A stretch of 36,169 nucleotides of DNA from Parendozoicomonas sp. Alg238-R29 (GTDB lineage: Bacteria; Pseudomonadota; Gammaproteobacteria; Pseudomonadales; Endozoicomonadaceae): NCBI RefSeq assembly GCF_947331445.1, contig NZ_CAMZOG010000047.1:1-36169 (forward strand), in the 5' to 3' direction. Numbering within the stretch: the stretch's first letter is position 1; each line of letters opens with the position of its first letter. Below are positions 1-10,568 of the stretch, one piece after another. Position numbers and translations under genes: made by a program. The notes beneath the pieces were generated by a model. The model was given only the letters and a program-made list of their open reading frames with translations, did no database searches and was not told where the DNA came from.

Positions 1-2
1 AA

Positions 3-677
3 GAGCTGCAAATAGCAGCTGAGTTTCCCCACCCTGAATCCTTTGATGCCTTTTATCGAAACATCCCGGAAGAGTGGGTCAAAGAAACTGTCGCCCAAAC
101 TGGTCGGAGCAGTGTACGTAATCGTCGCTTTCCTGCTAAACAAGCAATATGGCTGGTTATCGGTATTGGCCTGATGCGCAACAGCTCTATTCCAAACGTT
201 TGCGACAATCTTAACCTGGCATTTCCGGGGATAACCAACAACTGGGCTACGCTTCAGGTCAGGGCTCATTCCCTTCGGTACTGGCTGTTGCCTTAATGTC
301 TGTTCACAGCCATCTGATCAGCGATGCCGCGTTTGACCCTGTATCGCAAAGTGAAGATTCATTATGCTCAGCAGTTGGTTGATGCCCATCAAAAGCAGGT
401 TACGCTGTACGGTTGAGGAAGAGTTTACCGAATGGTCAGATCAAAGGGTTCCTGACATCGCTGGTTGACCCTGCACGTTACCCTTTTACAGACTTGGTAA
501 AAGCCTATTGGGCCAGGTGGGAAATTGAACAGGGATATGGTGAGTTAAAACGCTGCAAATCTAAGGTCACAGGGAAAACGATTGATACTGCCAGAGAGAC
601 GCAAGAGGGCATACCCGAGGGTAGTCATGAAGAAAACGATTAAATACCCCTTGAAGAAAAGAGCCACTCGCTCTTAA
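3..677 (+). pseudogene. IS4-family transposase remnant, multiply frameshifted and deleted
   Basis: Pieces of one transposase can be read in several frames. Bases 3-296 encode an IS4 N-terminal-type domain (FDAFYRNIPEEWVKET...FPAKQAIWLVIGIGLMRN) that runs into a stop. Around 297-415 short shifted pieces follow (HLISDAAFD, then HYAQQLVDAHQKQVTLYG, then a stop). Bases 413-590 encode the C-terminal catalytic part, with the IS4 Y-x2-R-x3-E-x6-K signature in YWARWEIEQGYGELK (506-550). After another shift, the characteristic basic C-terminus (LPERRKRAYPRVVMKK...) is read to a stop at 675-677. Most of the DDE core between the N-terminal domain and the YREK region is missing, so it cannot be active. 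Terminal repeats and target duplications were not identified. The 5' part may start before the window. Confidence 0.85.
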
Positions 678-686
678 GCGAGTGGC
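651..686 (-). terminator. Rho-independent terminator downstream of cysB
   Basis: Bases 663-686 form a perfect 10-bp stem (GCCACTCGCT / AGCGAGTGGC) with a 4-nt loop. On the minus strand the stem is followed by a T-rich tail (TCTTTTCTTC, 653-662). It lies 41 bp after the cysB stop codon. The 3' end of the IS4 remnant's reading frame overlaps it. Confidence 0.8.
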
Positions 687-726
687 ATTAGCCAATGCTC
701 CCCTTTTTGTTGTTTGTCCCAATGAA

Positions 727-1704
<978 letters not shown>

Positions 1705-1823
1705 TTACCTCCGCTCCACCCATATACGGTGAGGGTATAAAAATATAATAAAATATTACTTTATAGAATAGATAGTGGTCGATACATTTGCCAGCAGCCT
1801 GAGAAAGAGGAGGTTTTTTTAAA

Positions 1824-1868
1824 GTGATTCTTCCCAAGTGGCGAAACATAACTAACTGTAGACAATAA
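1824..1868 (+). other. Possible 14-codon leader ORF before the TSUP permease
   Basis: A GTG codon at 1824 opens a 14-codon frame (VILPKWRNITNCRQ) that stops 7 bases before the permease ATG. An AGGAGG site at 1808-1813 lies 10 bases upstream of the GTG. The permease ATG itself has no visible ribosome site. The arrangement would fit translational coupling or a leader peptide, but a frame this short could also occur by chance. Confidence 0.25.
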
Positions 1869-1875
1869 TTTTAAT

Positions 1876-2667
1876 ATGGATGCTCTTCTTTATAACGTTC
1901 TACTTTATGCCGCTGCCGGTGCAGGTGTTGGCTTCGCTGTGGGACTAACCGGCATAGGAGGTGGTTCACTGATGACTCCTCTGTTGCTGCTTTTTGGTTT
2001 CCCGGCTCCAACAGCCATCGGGACAGACTTGATGTATGCGTCCATTACCAAGTCCAGTGGTGTAGTCGCCCATCATAAGCAGAATACTATCAACTGGAAA
2101 CTGGTACGTTTGCTGGCTTCCGGTAGTATTCCGGCTTCCCTCTTCACTATCTGGTTGTTAGATAACTATTTCCACAACAGTGAGGCCTATACCCGCATCC
2201 TTACCAGCAGTCTGGGCCTGATGTTAATCCTTACCGCCTTGATTTTATTGTTCCGTCGCAGAATCGTTGCTTCAGGAGAGAGTGAAGGCCTGGTGAACTG
2301 GCTGCAACGCAAATCTCAATCTGTCACCGTCATTATGGGAATTTTCCTGGGCTTTCTGGTTACTCTGTCTTCTGTTGGCGCGGGAGCCTTCGGTACGGCG
2401 ATTTTGATGGTTCTTTACCCTGCACTGGCGTCTGTACGCGTCGTTGGTACAGACCTGGCTCATGCGGTGCCACTGACACTGGTGGCGGGATTTGGTCACC
2501 TTTTCCTCGGCAACATTGATTTCATGCTTCTAACCTGCCTTTTGATGGGCTCTCTTCCTGCCACGCACTTTGGTGCCAAAATTGGACAACGGCTTCCTGA
2601 AGTCCTCCTTCAGCGTATTCTTGCTGTTATCTTGCTGGTTATTGGCATTCGCTACGCGCTCACCTGA
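1876..2667 (+). CDS. TSUP (TauE/SafE) family sulfite/anion exporter-like permease
   Basis: This is a 263-aa, very hydrophobic inner-membrane protein with roughly eight membrane segments. It has the internal two-fold repeat of the TauE/SafE/DUF81 family: a glycine-rich GIGGGSLMTP at residues 26-35 answered by SSVGAGAFGTA near 165-175, and the repeated GTDL at 49-52 and 191-194. Family members are linked to export or uptake of sulfite, sulfoacetate, taurine-derived or other organic anions; the substrate cannot be read from sequence. Divergence from cysB supports a sulfur-related role by inference. The ATG lacks an obvious ribosome site; a short frame with a strong site ends just upstream. Confidence 0.85.
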   Translation: MDALLYNVLLYAAAGAGVGFAVGLTGIGGGSLMTPLLLLFGFPAPTAIGTDLMYASITKSSGVVAHHKQNTINWKLVRLLASGSIPASLFTIWLLDNYFHNSEAYTRILTSSLGLMLILTALILLFRRRIVASGESEGLVNWLQRKSQSVTVIMGIFLGFLVTLSSVGAGAFGTAILMVLYPALASVRVVGTDLAHAVPLTLVAGFGHLFLGNIDFMLLTCLLMGSLPATHFGAKIGQRLPEVLLQRILAVILLVIGIRYALT

Positions 2668-2693
2668 CGTTCGCCCAAAAACGGGAAAAAACT

Positions 2694-2771
2694 TATAAAA
2701 CCAAGCGCTTCCGTGTATTTTTCACAGAAAGATTGTGGGTGACAGTGGTTTTTATTAGAGTGTCACCCACA
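2694..2771 (+). promoter_or_regulatory. DAHP synthase leader: candidate -10 and perfect 11-bp inverted repeat
   Basis: A -10-like TATAAA lies at 2694-2699; any -35 (TTCGCC, 2670-2675) is poor. Downstream, TGTGGGTGACA (2734-2744) and its exact reverse complement (2761-2771) enclose a 16-nt loop. The second arm ends 23 bases before the GGCGGA ribosome site. In RNA this would be a stable hairpin in the untranslated leader; as DNA it could be an operator. No U-run follows the hairpin, so it is not a simple terminator. The regulator, if any, is unknown; it does not match the TyrR or TrpR box as I know them. Confidence 0.5.
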
Positions 2772-2807
2772 TAACCATGACAAAGCCTTACTGTGGCGGA
2801 ATACCAG

Positions 2808-3893
2808 ATGACAAGTGAACTCAACAGCCACCCCGTAGAAGACCTTAATATTGAGGCACAAACGGTTCTCGTAACCCCAAAAGACCTCAAGGCCAGCATT
2901 CCTCTTTCTGAAGAGATGCGTGAAAAAATCGAGCACAGCCGCAACGTTATTCGCAACATTCTGGAAGGGAAGGATCATCGCCTTTTCGTGGTTGTTGGCC
3001 CCTGCTCTATTCACGATGTCAAAGCCGCACACGAATATGCGGAAAAACTCAAAGCGTTGTCTGATGAACTGTCAGACTCTTTGTATCTGGTTATGCGTGT
3101 TTATTTTGAGAAGCCAAGAACAACAACTGGCTGGAAAGGCTTAATCAACGACCCAGATATGAACGACTCCTTCCATCTTGAAAAGGGTCTGCGTACAGCG
3201 CGCCAGCTGTTGATGGATGTTGTGGAGATGGGGCTGCCTACCTCAACTGAGGCTCTTGATCCTATTTCCCCCCAGTACATCCAGGATTTAATCAGCTGGT
3301 CTGCGATCGGCGCTCGCACCACGGAATCCCAGACACACAGGGAAATGGCCAGCGGTCTTTCTTCTGCTGTAGGTTTCAAAAATGGTACAGATGGCGGCCT
3401 GACAGTGGCCATCAACGCACTCCAGTCAGTCTCAAGTCCACACCGTTTCCTGGGAATTAATCATCTTGGCCAGGTTGCTGTTACCCATACCAAGGGCAAC
3501 CCATACGGCCACGTTGTTCTTCGTGGAGGCAATGGCAAACCTAATTACGACTCTGTCAGCGTTGCATTATGCGAGAAAGAACTGGAAAAAGCAGGTCTGA
3601 GCGCCAATCTCATGATCGATTGCAGCCATGCGAACTCCAATAAAGACCCAAGTCTGCAACCATTGGTTATGGATAATATTGCCAACCAGATCGTGGAAGG
3701 CAACAACTCCATTATCGGCCTGATGATTGAAAGCAACCTTGGCTGGGGTAATCAATCCATCCCTGAAGATCTGAATAAGCTGAAATATGGTGTTTCCGTC
3801 ACCGATGCCTGCATCGACTGGGAAACTACTGAACACACACTTAGAGACATGGCTGCAAAATTAAAGGATGTACTACCAGGCCGCGACAGATAA
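2808..3893 (+). CDS. 3-deoxy-7-phosphoheptulonate (DAHP) synthase, class I (AroF/AroG/AroH type)
   Basis: The enzyme condenses phosphoenolpyruvate and erythrose 4-phosphate to DAHP, the first step of the shikimate pathway to aromatic amino acids. Hallmarks of the class I family are present: VVGPCSIHD, YFEKPRTTTGWKGLINDPDM, SWSAIGARTTESQTHREMASG, GFKNGTDG and MIDCSHANSNKD. From the ATG at 2808 it is 361 aa, close to the 348-356 aa of the E. coli isozymes. A GTG at 2793 is in frame, but the GGCGGA site 7 bases before 2808 favours the ATG. Which isozyme (Phe-, Tyr- or Trp-sensitive) it matches cannot be settled by eye, so no symbol is given. It is a single-gene unit with a leader inverted repeat and its own terminator. 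Confidence 0.93.
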   Translation: MTSELNSHPVEDLNIEAQTVLVTPKDLKASIPLSEEMREKIEHSRNVIRNILEGKDHRLFVVVGPCSIHDVKAAHEYAEKLKALSDELSDSLYLVMRVYFEKPRTTTGWKGLINDPDMNDSFHLEKGLRTARQLLMDVVEMGLPTSTEALDPISPQYIQDLISWSAIGARTTESQTHREMASGLSSAVGFKNGTDGGLTVAINALQSVSSPHRFLGINHLGQVAVTHTKGNPYGHVVLRGGNGKPNYDSVSVALCEKELEKAGLSANLMIDCSHANSNKDPSLQPLVMDNIANQIVEGNNSIIGLMIESNLGWGNQSIPEDLNKLKYGVSVTDACIDWETTEHTLRDMAAKLKDVLPGRDR

Positions 3894-3920
3894 CGGGAGC
3901 GCTTGGATATTACGAGAAAG

Positions 3921-3944
3921 GCCGGACGCGAGTTCGGCTTTTTT
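3921..3944 (+). terminator. Rho-independent terminator after DAHP synthase
   Basis: GCCGGAC (3921-3927) pairs with GTTCGGC (3932-3938) around a GCGA tetraloop, with one G-T wobble, followed by six T bases (3939-3944). It lies 27 bp after the DAHP synthase stop. Confidence 0.8.
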
Positions 3945-4254
3945 ACAAGTCAAGACCAAGTTGGCAGACAGGCAATTCAAACTGGCGGGGCTCGCTATCA
4001 ACAGGGCGAAGACTTCTCAGCCCTGGCATATTGGCAATACGCTGATCCAGAATCGCTTTACAGATATGACATGTGGAAGCGAAGTGCTTATTGGCCAGCA
4101 CCTCAAATCCTGACTCCTGTTGAATCAGAGATGTACAGAGAGTACGGTTGCCCCGCCCCTCAATATCATAGTTAGCCTCTACAATATGACGCGGCCCAAA
4201 ATCCGGGCGCGTAACAAAATAGTCAGAGAGGATGCTCTGTTTGTAACGCTTCAC
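3943..4254 (-). CDS. Small hypothetical protein (103 aa)
   Basis: I do not recognise this protein. It is a 103-aa frame starting at GTG (an in-frame stop lies just upstream, so no longer start exists) and ending beside the DAHP synthase terminator. It has balanced amino-acid composition and codon use like neighbouring genes, and a Cys pair in a CHICKAILDQR segment near residues 62-72, but no signal peptide or membrane segment. A weak GAG serves as the only ribosome site. A competing plus-strand frame covers 3903-4175, but it would start inside or next to the terminator hairpin. The minus frame is the better candidate, yet either could be spurious. Confidence 0.45.
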   Translation of the reverse strand: MKRYKQSILSDYFVTRPDFGPRHIVEANYDIEGRGNRTLCTSLIQQESGFEVLANKHFASTCHICKAILDQRIANMPGLRSLRPVDSEPRQFELPVCQLGLDL

Positions 4255-4401
4255 AAGTGCTCAGTCTGAACCATAAGGTGCTATAAGAAAGGCGCCGTAG
4301 CCTACAGGAATTCCTTACTAGATACTATTACGAAGAAATATCTAGAGGAACAGGTCATTTTTTTCGCTTTTTACAGTACCCTGAAAAACAACCTCAGTCG
4401 T

Positions 4402-4884
4402 TTATGGTTCAAAAGACTGATATTGGATTTTATTCACCCACCAGACAACATCCCCGGTAGGTGTACACACCTTGATTTCGTCGTCTACCTGTTTTCCTAA
4501 CACAGCCCGAGCCATCGGCGAATCAACGGTAATATGACCTTTTTTAGTATCAATTTCATCGGTACCAACGATACGACACCGGAGCACATCACCCTGTTCA
4601 TTTTCCAGCTCAATCCAGGCGCCAAAAAAGGCTTTCCCTTCCTGCTCTGGGGAATATTCTACAACCTTAACTACTTCCAATCGTTTTCTCAGAAAGCGCA
4701 CTCGCCGATCGATTGAGCGTAACTCCCGCTTACCCTCTTTATACTCTGCATTTTCAGAACGATCCCCCAACGCTGCTGCTTCCGATACAGCTTGAGTAAC
4801 TTCGGGTCTTTTCTTTTTCCAGAGATATTCGAGCTCTTCTCGTAAGGCATCCTTTCCGGCTTGGGTGATCAAGTTCGATTTCAT
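4402..4884 (-). CDS. greB: Transcription elongation factor GreB
   Basis: GreB enters the RNA polymerase secondary channel and stimulates cleavage of backtracked transcripts. The 160-aa protein has the N-terminal coiled coil with the acidic tip motif (LGDRSENAEYKEGKRELRSIDRRVRFL) and the C-terminal FKBP-like domain (VDSPMARAVLGKQVDDEI). The EYSPEQEGKAFFGAWIELENEQGD stretch (quoted in part) separates GreB from GreA. Length matches E. coli GreB (158 aa). The ATG is preceded by TGAGGTG. It is transcribed divergently from the DUF1853 gene. No clear terminator was seen after it. Confidence 0.95.
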   Translation of the reverse strand: MKSNLITQAGKDALREELEYLWKKKRPEVTQAVSEAAALGDRSENAEYKEGKRELRSIDRRVRFLRKRLEVVKVVEYSPEQEGKAFFGAWIELENEQGDVLRCRIVGTDEIDTKKGHITVDSPMARAVLGKQVDDEIKVCTPTGDVVWWVNKIQYQSFEP

Positions 4885-5119
4885 AACACCTCAACACATA
4901 AAAACAGTCAGCTTGCAGGGTGGTTGACCTCTGCCACAAGATCTTTAATGTATCATTAAATAGCTCGCACCCCATGGGGATAAAACAATTTCTATAAAGC
5001 CTCTCGTCCAAGAACATATCCAGTCAGATTCTCCTGAGCTTTATGGCCTTCTGGGTGAAGAAATTTGCTGGCTTCTTTCCTCCCCTCCCCTCCTGAAAAA
5101 CGACACACACCCCAGCATC

Positions 5120-5962
5120 TTGCTGGCAGGGCTGGCTAACCTAACAATTGAACAGAGAGGTGAACTGTTAAAAACAGCTTCTAAAGAAGTCGATAATTTT
5201 CGAAGTCTGCTTTCATTGAGAAAATCAACGCGGCTGGGAATTCGATACGAAACTCTTTGGCAATTCCTCTATCAGCATATTGAAAGCTGTACCGTGTTGG
5301 CCTGTAACTTACCCGTAAGAAGCGAAACCAGAACACTGGGAGAGTTTGATCTGCTTTACCAGATAAACGACAAAAACAAATCAGTAGTTCATCATATTCA
5401 TCAGGAAATGGCGGTTAAGTTCTATCTTGGAAAACCTGATAGCAATGGCAATTGGTTCGACTGGATAGGCCCTGACAATTCCGACCAACTGGGAGCCAAA
5501 CTGCAGAAGATGTTTGACTCTCAAATTATGCTCTCTGAAACGGAGGAAGGGACACAATGCCTGGAAGAGCTGGCGGGAAAACAAAACTGGCAGCGTGAAC
5601 TTCTGGTTCAAGGATATCTGTTTTACCCATGGAAACACACATGCGCCCCTCCAAAGCACAGTCACTCTGAACACCTCAGGGGAGATTGGTTACCGATCCA
5701 CCAGCTCGATGAGTATTGCCAGCACATCAAAGCAAGCTATTTTCATATTCCACCAAGGCAGTTCTGGCTTTCGCTTCAAGCGCCCTCCGACAAGCTAATA
5801 CAAGCTCTGCACCCCTATTCTCCTGAAACCCTGAAGGAGGGAATATATCTGCACATGTCACTCTCTAACAAACCAATACTGGTGACTGGACACACAAAGT
5901 CCGGGCAACCAGCAGTGTTCTTTGTTACCCCGGATAAATGGCTAGAAAGTGCAAAAAACTAG
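5120..5962 (+). CDS. DUF1853 family protein, N-terminus extends upstream without a standard start codon
   Basis: The protein has the DUF1853 hallmark RTLGEFDLLY near residue 72 of this frame, with conserved Trp/Phe-rich blocks after it (FYLGKPDSNGNWFDWIGP, QGYLFYPW). Members are cytosolic and of unknown function. From the first standard start, a TTG at 5120 with no ribosome site, it is 280 aa. The same frame is open back to a stop at 4961 and encodes ELYGLLGEEICWLLSSPPLL (5036-5095), which looks like the normal N-terminal block of the family. The extension contains no ATG, GTG or TTG. Either a rare start is used (ATT at 4988 has GGGG 8 bases upstream) or the start codon has been lost. The stop overlaps that of the convergent dehydrogenase remnant by 4 bp. 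Confidence 0.75.
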   Translation: MLAGLANLTIEQRGELLKTASKEVDNFRSLLSLRKSTRLGIRYETLWQFLYQHIESCTVLACNLPVRSETRTLGEFDLLYQINDKNKSVVHHIHQEMAVKFYLGKPDSNGNWFDWIGPDNSDQLGAKLQKMFDSQIMLSETEEGTQCLEELAGKQNWQRELLVQGYLFYPWKHTCAPPKHSHSEHLRGDWLPIHQLDEYCQHIKASYFHIPPRQFWLSLQAPSDKLIQALHPYSPETLKEGIYLHMSLSNKPILVTGHTKSGQPAVFFVTPDKWLESAKN

Positions 5963-6477
5963 TTTAGATCAAGAACCAGCTTACCAATAGTGTGCCCTTC
6001 CAACAGGGAAGCCATCTTCTCAGGAATATCGTCCAATTCTACGGTTTCAACCGGCGGAGCAATGCCACCAGCCTCAAGCGCCTTGGAGAAATCTTCTGCA
6101 GAACTGCCTACACCACCAGTCGCATCTGAAATCACCAGAGAATCTTCTGAAGCAATACGCAGTTTGTCGTTCGATGCACACCAAGCCGTCCACCCAGCAC
6201 AGGGAGTTGCAGCCGCAGTGACCGGAGAAACATCAGGGTGAGCAATCAAGATATCAGCACTGGTTACAGCATATTCACTGTAACCCCCAGACGCTTTCAG
6301 CATATCACCGTGATACAGAACACGGCCTCCCACACTCTACTCCTTAACACCTTCACCAACCGGATTCAGTCCACAGGCCAGCACTTTCACCCGTGCCTCA
6401 CCGACACCGGGTTCAGGCATAGATTTATCGTTGACTGAAAAAGAGTCAAAAGAAGGATTAAACGTGATGGCTTTCAT
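5959..6477 (-). pseudogene. Decayed zinc-type alcohol dehydrogenase / quinone oxidoreductase (MDR superfamily)
   Basis: An ATG at 6477 opens MKAITFNPSFDSF...ACGLNPV, a typical MDR N-terminus. The frame then jumps from GLNPV to GEGVKE, so the segment with the substrate/NADP contacts is missing. A TAG stop at 6337-6339 follows, where the family usually has Trp (KEW-SVG-RVLYHGDMLKASGGYSEYAV). The frame continues to 5959. A second deletion is evident: the Rossmann nucleotide-binding part is cut from DATGGVGS straight to the C-terminal SAEDFSKALEAGGI...GKLVLDLN. About 170 codons remain of the usual roughly 330. All pieces stay in one frame, so decay was by deletion plus one nonsense change. Confidence 0.85.
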
Positions 6478-6586
6478 GGTTGTTTCTCAGTTAAGACAAC
6501 AGAAACACAGCTGGGAACAAGAAGCGAGCAGGATTTTATCGCAATTAAAAAGTCATCAAAAATTATTATTTAAATGATCACGAGGA

Positions 6587-6617
6587 TTATAAAGGCCCGC
6601 TGCGCAGGCCTTTATAA
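6587..6617 (-). terminator. Hairpin terminator downstream of fadH
   Basis: A perfect 11-bp inverted repeat (TTATAAAGGCC / GGCCTTTATAA) with a 9-nt loop lies 9 bp beyond the fadH stop. The T-rich arm is short, so termination efficiency is uncertain. Being symmetrical, it might act on both strands. Confidence 0.6.
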
Positions 6618-6625
6618 CTCAACGG

Positions 6626-8695
<2,070 letters not shown>

Positions 8696-8834
8696 TCATC
8701 CTGCTCACAGATAACTGACACATTTTCCCTGCCACTGACTTCAATGGTCTTTTACAATGTGTCCGGATAGGTTCAAAGTAACCAGCCAGGAAGAAAACAA
8801 CAATGATAGGAACTGACAAAAACATGATCGCCGT

Positions 8835-9863
8835 GTGCCTCGAACTTTTATGAACCTGGGTGAACTTTCTGCAGACTTTGTACTGCCTTTATTGAAAGCA
8901 ACACGGGCTGCCGACCGAGATCCGTCTGAAATTCTAGCGCGTTTCGATCTTGATGAAGAGAAACTGCAAAAGTCTGGACAATGGTTAAGCATCCCCCGCT
9001 TTATGCGGCTGGGAGAGGCACTTATTGATCTAACAGATAACCCTGCCCTGGGGCTGGAAGCGGGTCACCTTGGAGGCATTACCGGTTCAGGATTGGCAGG
9101 TATGGCAGCACTCACAGCTCCAGATATTGGGGCTGCCTTCCAGACACTGGCACAGTTTGAGCCTCTTTATGCCCGTAATATTCGCGGCAATATTTGCTGG
9201 GATGCTGATCCGAGAAAACCAAGCATCAGGTTCTACTCAATAGCGCCTTACAATGAGTTTAACCGTTTTGTTGTCGACAGCATTCTGATGGGGTGGGTTA
9301 GCCTGTGCCAGCACTTGACCGGTGACAACAGTCTTGTAGAAAAAGTCCATATCGAATTTCCGGCTCCTCACTACATTGAATATTACAGCCAGACTGTTCC
9401 CTGTGAAGTCTTGTTTGCCCAAGCTGAAAACTGTGTATTCCTGAAGCCAAAAGCGCTGAGCACACCTCTGCAGCTCAGCTCCCCACCGGATCACTACCGC
9501 CTGAAAACCCTGTGTCAGGAACAGCTGGCAAGCCTTGAGAATCCATTAACATTTGCCCATAGGACTGCACGCGCGATTGCCGGTTGTCTTCCAGATTCCT
9601 GCTCACTGGAAACAGTTGCCGAACAGTTAAAGGTTCCCCATTGGACCTTACGCAGAAAACTTCAGGATGAAGGCACAACATTCAAAGATATATTTGAAAC
9701 CACTCGCAAAGATTTAGCTTGCTCTAGCCTGTCCCACTCGCCTCTGCCCGTGGCAGAAATTGCCTACCTAACCGGCTTTTCTTCTACAGAAGCCTTCCAG
9801 AGAGCCTTTAAACGCTGGACAGGAATACCACCAGGCGAATACCGCCGCACCCACCAGCCATGA
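8835..9863 (+). CDS. AraC-family transcriptional regulator (arabinose-binding-like N-domain type)
   Basis: This is a 342-aa regulator. The N-terminal two thirds resembles the domain found in OruR/ArgR-like AraC regulators (GLAGMAALTAPDIGAAFQTLAQFEPLYARN). The C-terminal AraC double helix-turn-helix lies at about 245-338: SLETVAEQLKVPHWTLRRKL and PVAEIAYLTGFSSTEAFQRA, ending in FKRWTGIPPGEYR. The GTG at 8835 is used here; an ATG at 8850 is in frame, and neither has a good ribosome site. Divergence from fadH points to fatty-acid or related metabolism, by context only. Confidence 0.88.
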   Translation: MPRTFMNLGELSADFVLPLLKATRAADRDPSEILARFDLDEEKLQKSGQWLSIPRFMRLGEALIDLTDNPALGLEAGHLGGITGSGLAGMAALTAPDIGAAFQTLAQFEPLYARNIRGNICWDADPRKPSIRFYSIAPYNEFNRFVVDSILMGWVSLCQHLTGDNSLVEKVHIEFPAPHYIEYYSQTVPCEVLFAQAENCVFLKPKALSTPLQLSSPPDHYRLKTLCQEQLASLENPLTFAHRTARAIAGCLPDSCSLETVAEQLKVPHWTLRRKLQDEGTTFKDIFETTRKDLACSSLSHSPLPVAEIAYLTGFSSTEAFQRAFKRWTGIPPGEYRRTHQP

Positions 9864-10190
9864 AAGCCATCAGCATAACTAACCGCTGAGCAGGGTATTA
9901 AGCCACATCTCCAATCATCCTTTGGCAAATTCAAACACTGCCATGGCGTGACTCTGCAATGTTTCAATCTACCCAGCCCGCCGCATCTGTAGCGCAACCA
10001 CGTCAAGATAGCTACTCAGAAGATGGAGCCTCACCGGCCTAACCACCAAAGTAGAAAGGACAACGCCTCAAGAGACTCTCCTTACAGAATGGCAGATCAA
10101 AAAGCACCAACTCTATCAGGAGCTGGTTCTATTCCGGTAATAGTCGCTGCATAATGGCAGCCTCTAATAACAAGAACATAGACGGACATT
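9864..10190 (+). other. 327-bp intergenic region, no gene recognised
   Basis: This is the spacer between the AraC-type regulator and the MAPEG gene. I see no convincing coding frame on either strand, no clear terminator and no strong promoter. It must contain the promoter of the MAPEG gene unless transcription reads through. Confidence 0.5.
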
Positions 10191-10568
10191 ATGACTATCG
10201 CTTACTGGTGCGTACTGGCTGCAGCAATCATGCCTTTTATCTGGGCATCTATCGCAAAGAAATCCAAGCCCGGTTTTAATAACAAACGACCACGACAGTT
10301 TCTTGCGTCTCTGGATGGATTAGGAGCACGTGCACACGCAGCCCATCAAAACAGCTTTGAGGCGTTCCCATTCTTTGCCGCTGGTGTCATTATTGCTCAA
10401 CAGATTGGTTCTATGGATCAATCATTGATTGATTATTTAGCTATAGCGTTTATTGCATTAAGAGTGCTATTTGGAATTTTCTATCTAACCAATATGCACT
10501 GGCAGCGCTCCCTGGTCTGGATCGCTGCCTTAGGCTGCAATATTGCTTTGTTTGTGATGTCGGCCTAG
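10191..10568 (+). CDS. MAPEG family membrane protein
   Basis: This is a 125-aa inner-membrane protein with four predicted hydrophobic segments. The MAPEG family motif RAHAAHQNSFEAFPFFAAGV is at residues 45-64. Eukaryotic relatives act in eicosanoid and glutathione metabolism; the role of the short bacterial members is not established, so no function is assigned. The ATG follows a weak GACGGA. Its TAG stop overlaps the gspM stop on the other strand by 4 bp (CTAG), so the two genes run tail to tail with no room for a terminator. Confidence 0.88.
   Translation: MTIAYWCVLAAAIMPFIWASIAKKSKPGFNNKRPRQFLASLDGLGARAHAAHQNSFEAFPFFAAGVIIAQQIGSMDQSLIDYLAIAFIALRVLFGIFYLTNMHWQRSLVWIAALGCNIALFVMSA

Noticed and set aside
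3903-4175. Plus-strand 90-aa frame after the DAHP synthase as a gene
   Set aside because: It begins right at a rho-independent terminator hairpin, lacks a ribosome site, and the antisense frame has better context.
4318-4345. 7-bp inverted repeat (CTAGATA/TATCTAG) as a greB terminator
   Set aside because: AT-rich short stem with a 14-nt loop and no T-run on the minus strand; too weak to call.
9764-10006. Minus-strand 80-aa frame at the end of the AraC-type gene
   Set aside because: Mostly opposite the AraC helix-turn-helix region, with Arg/Trp/Cys-rich composition typical of an antisense frame.
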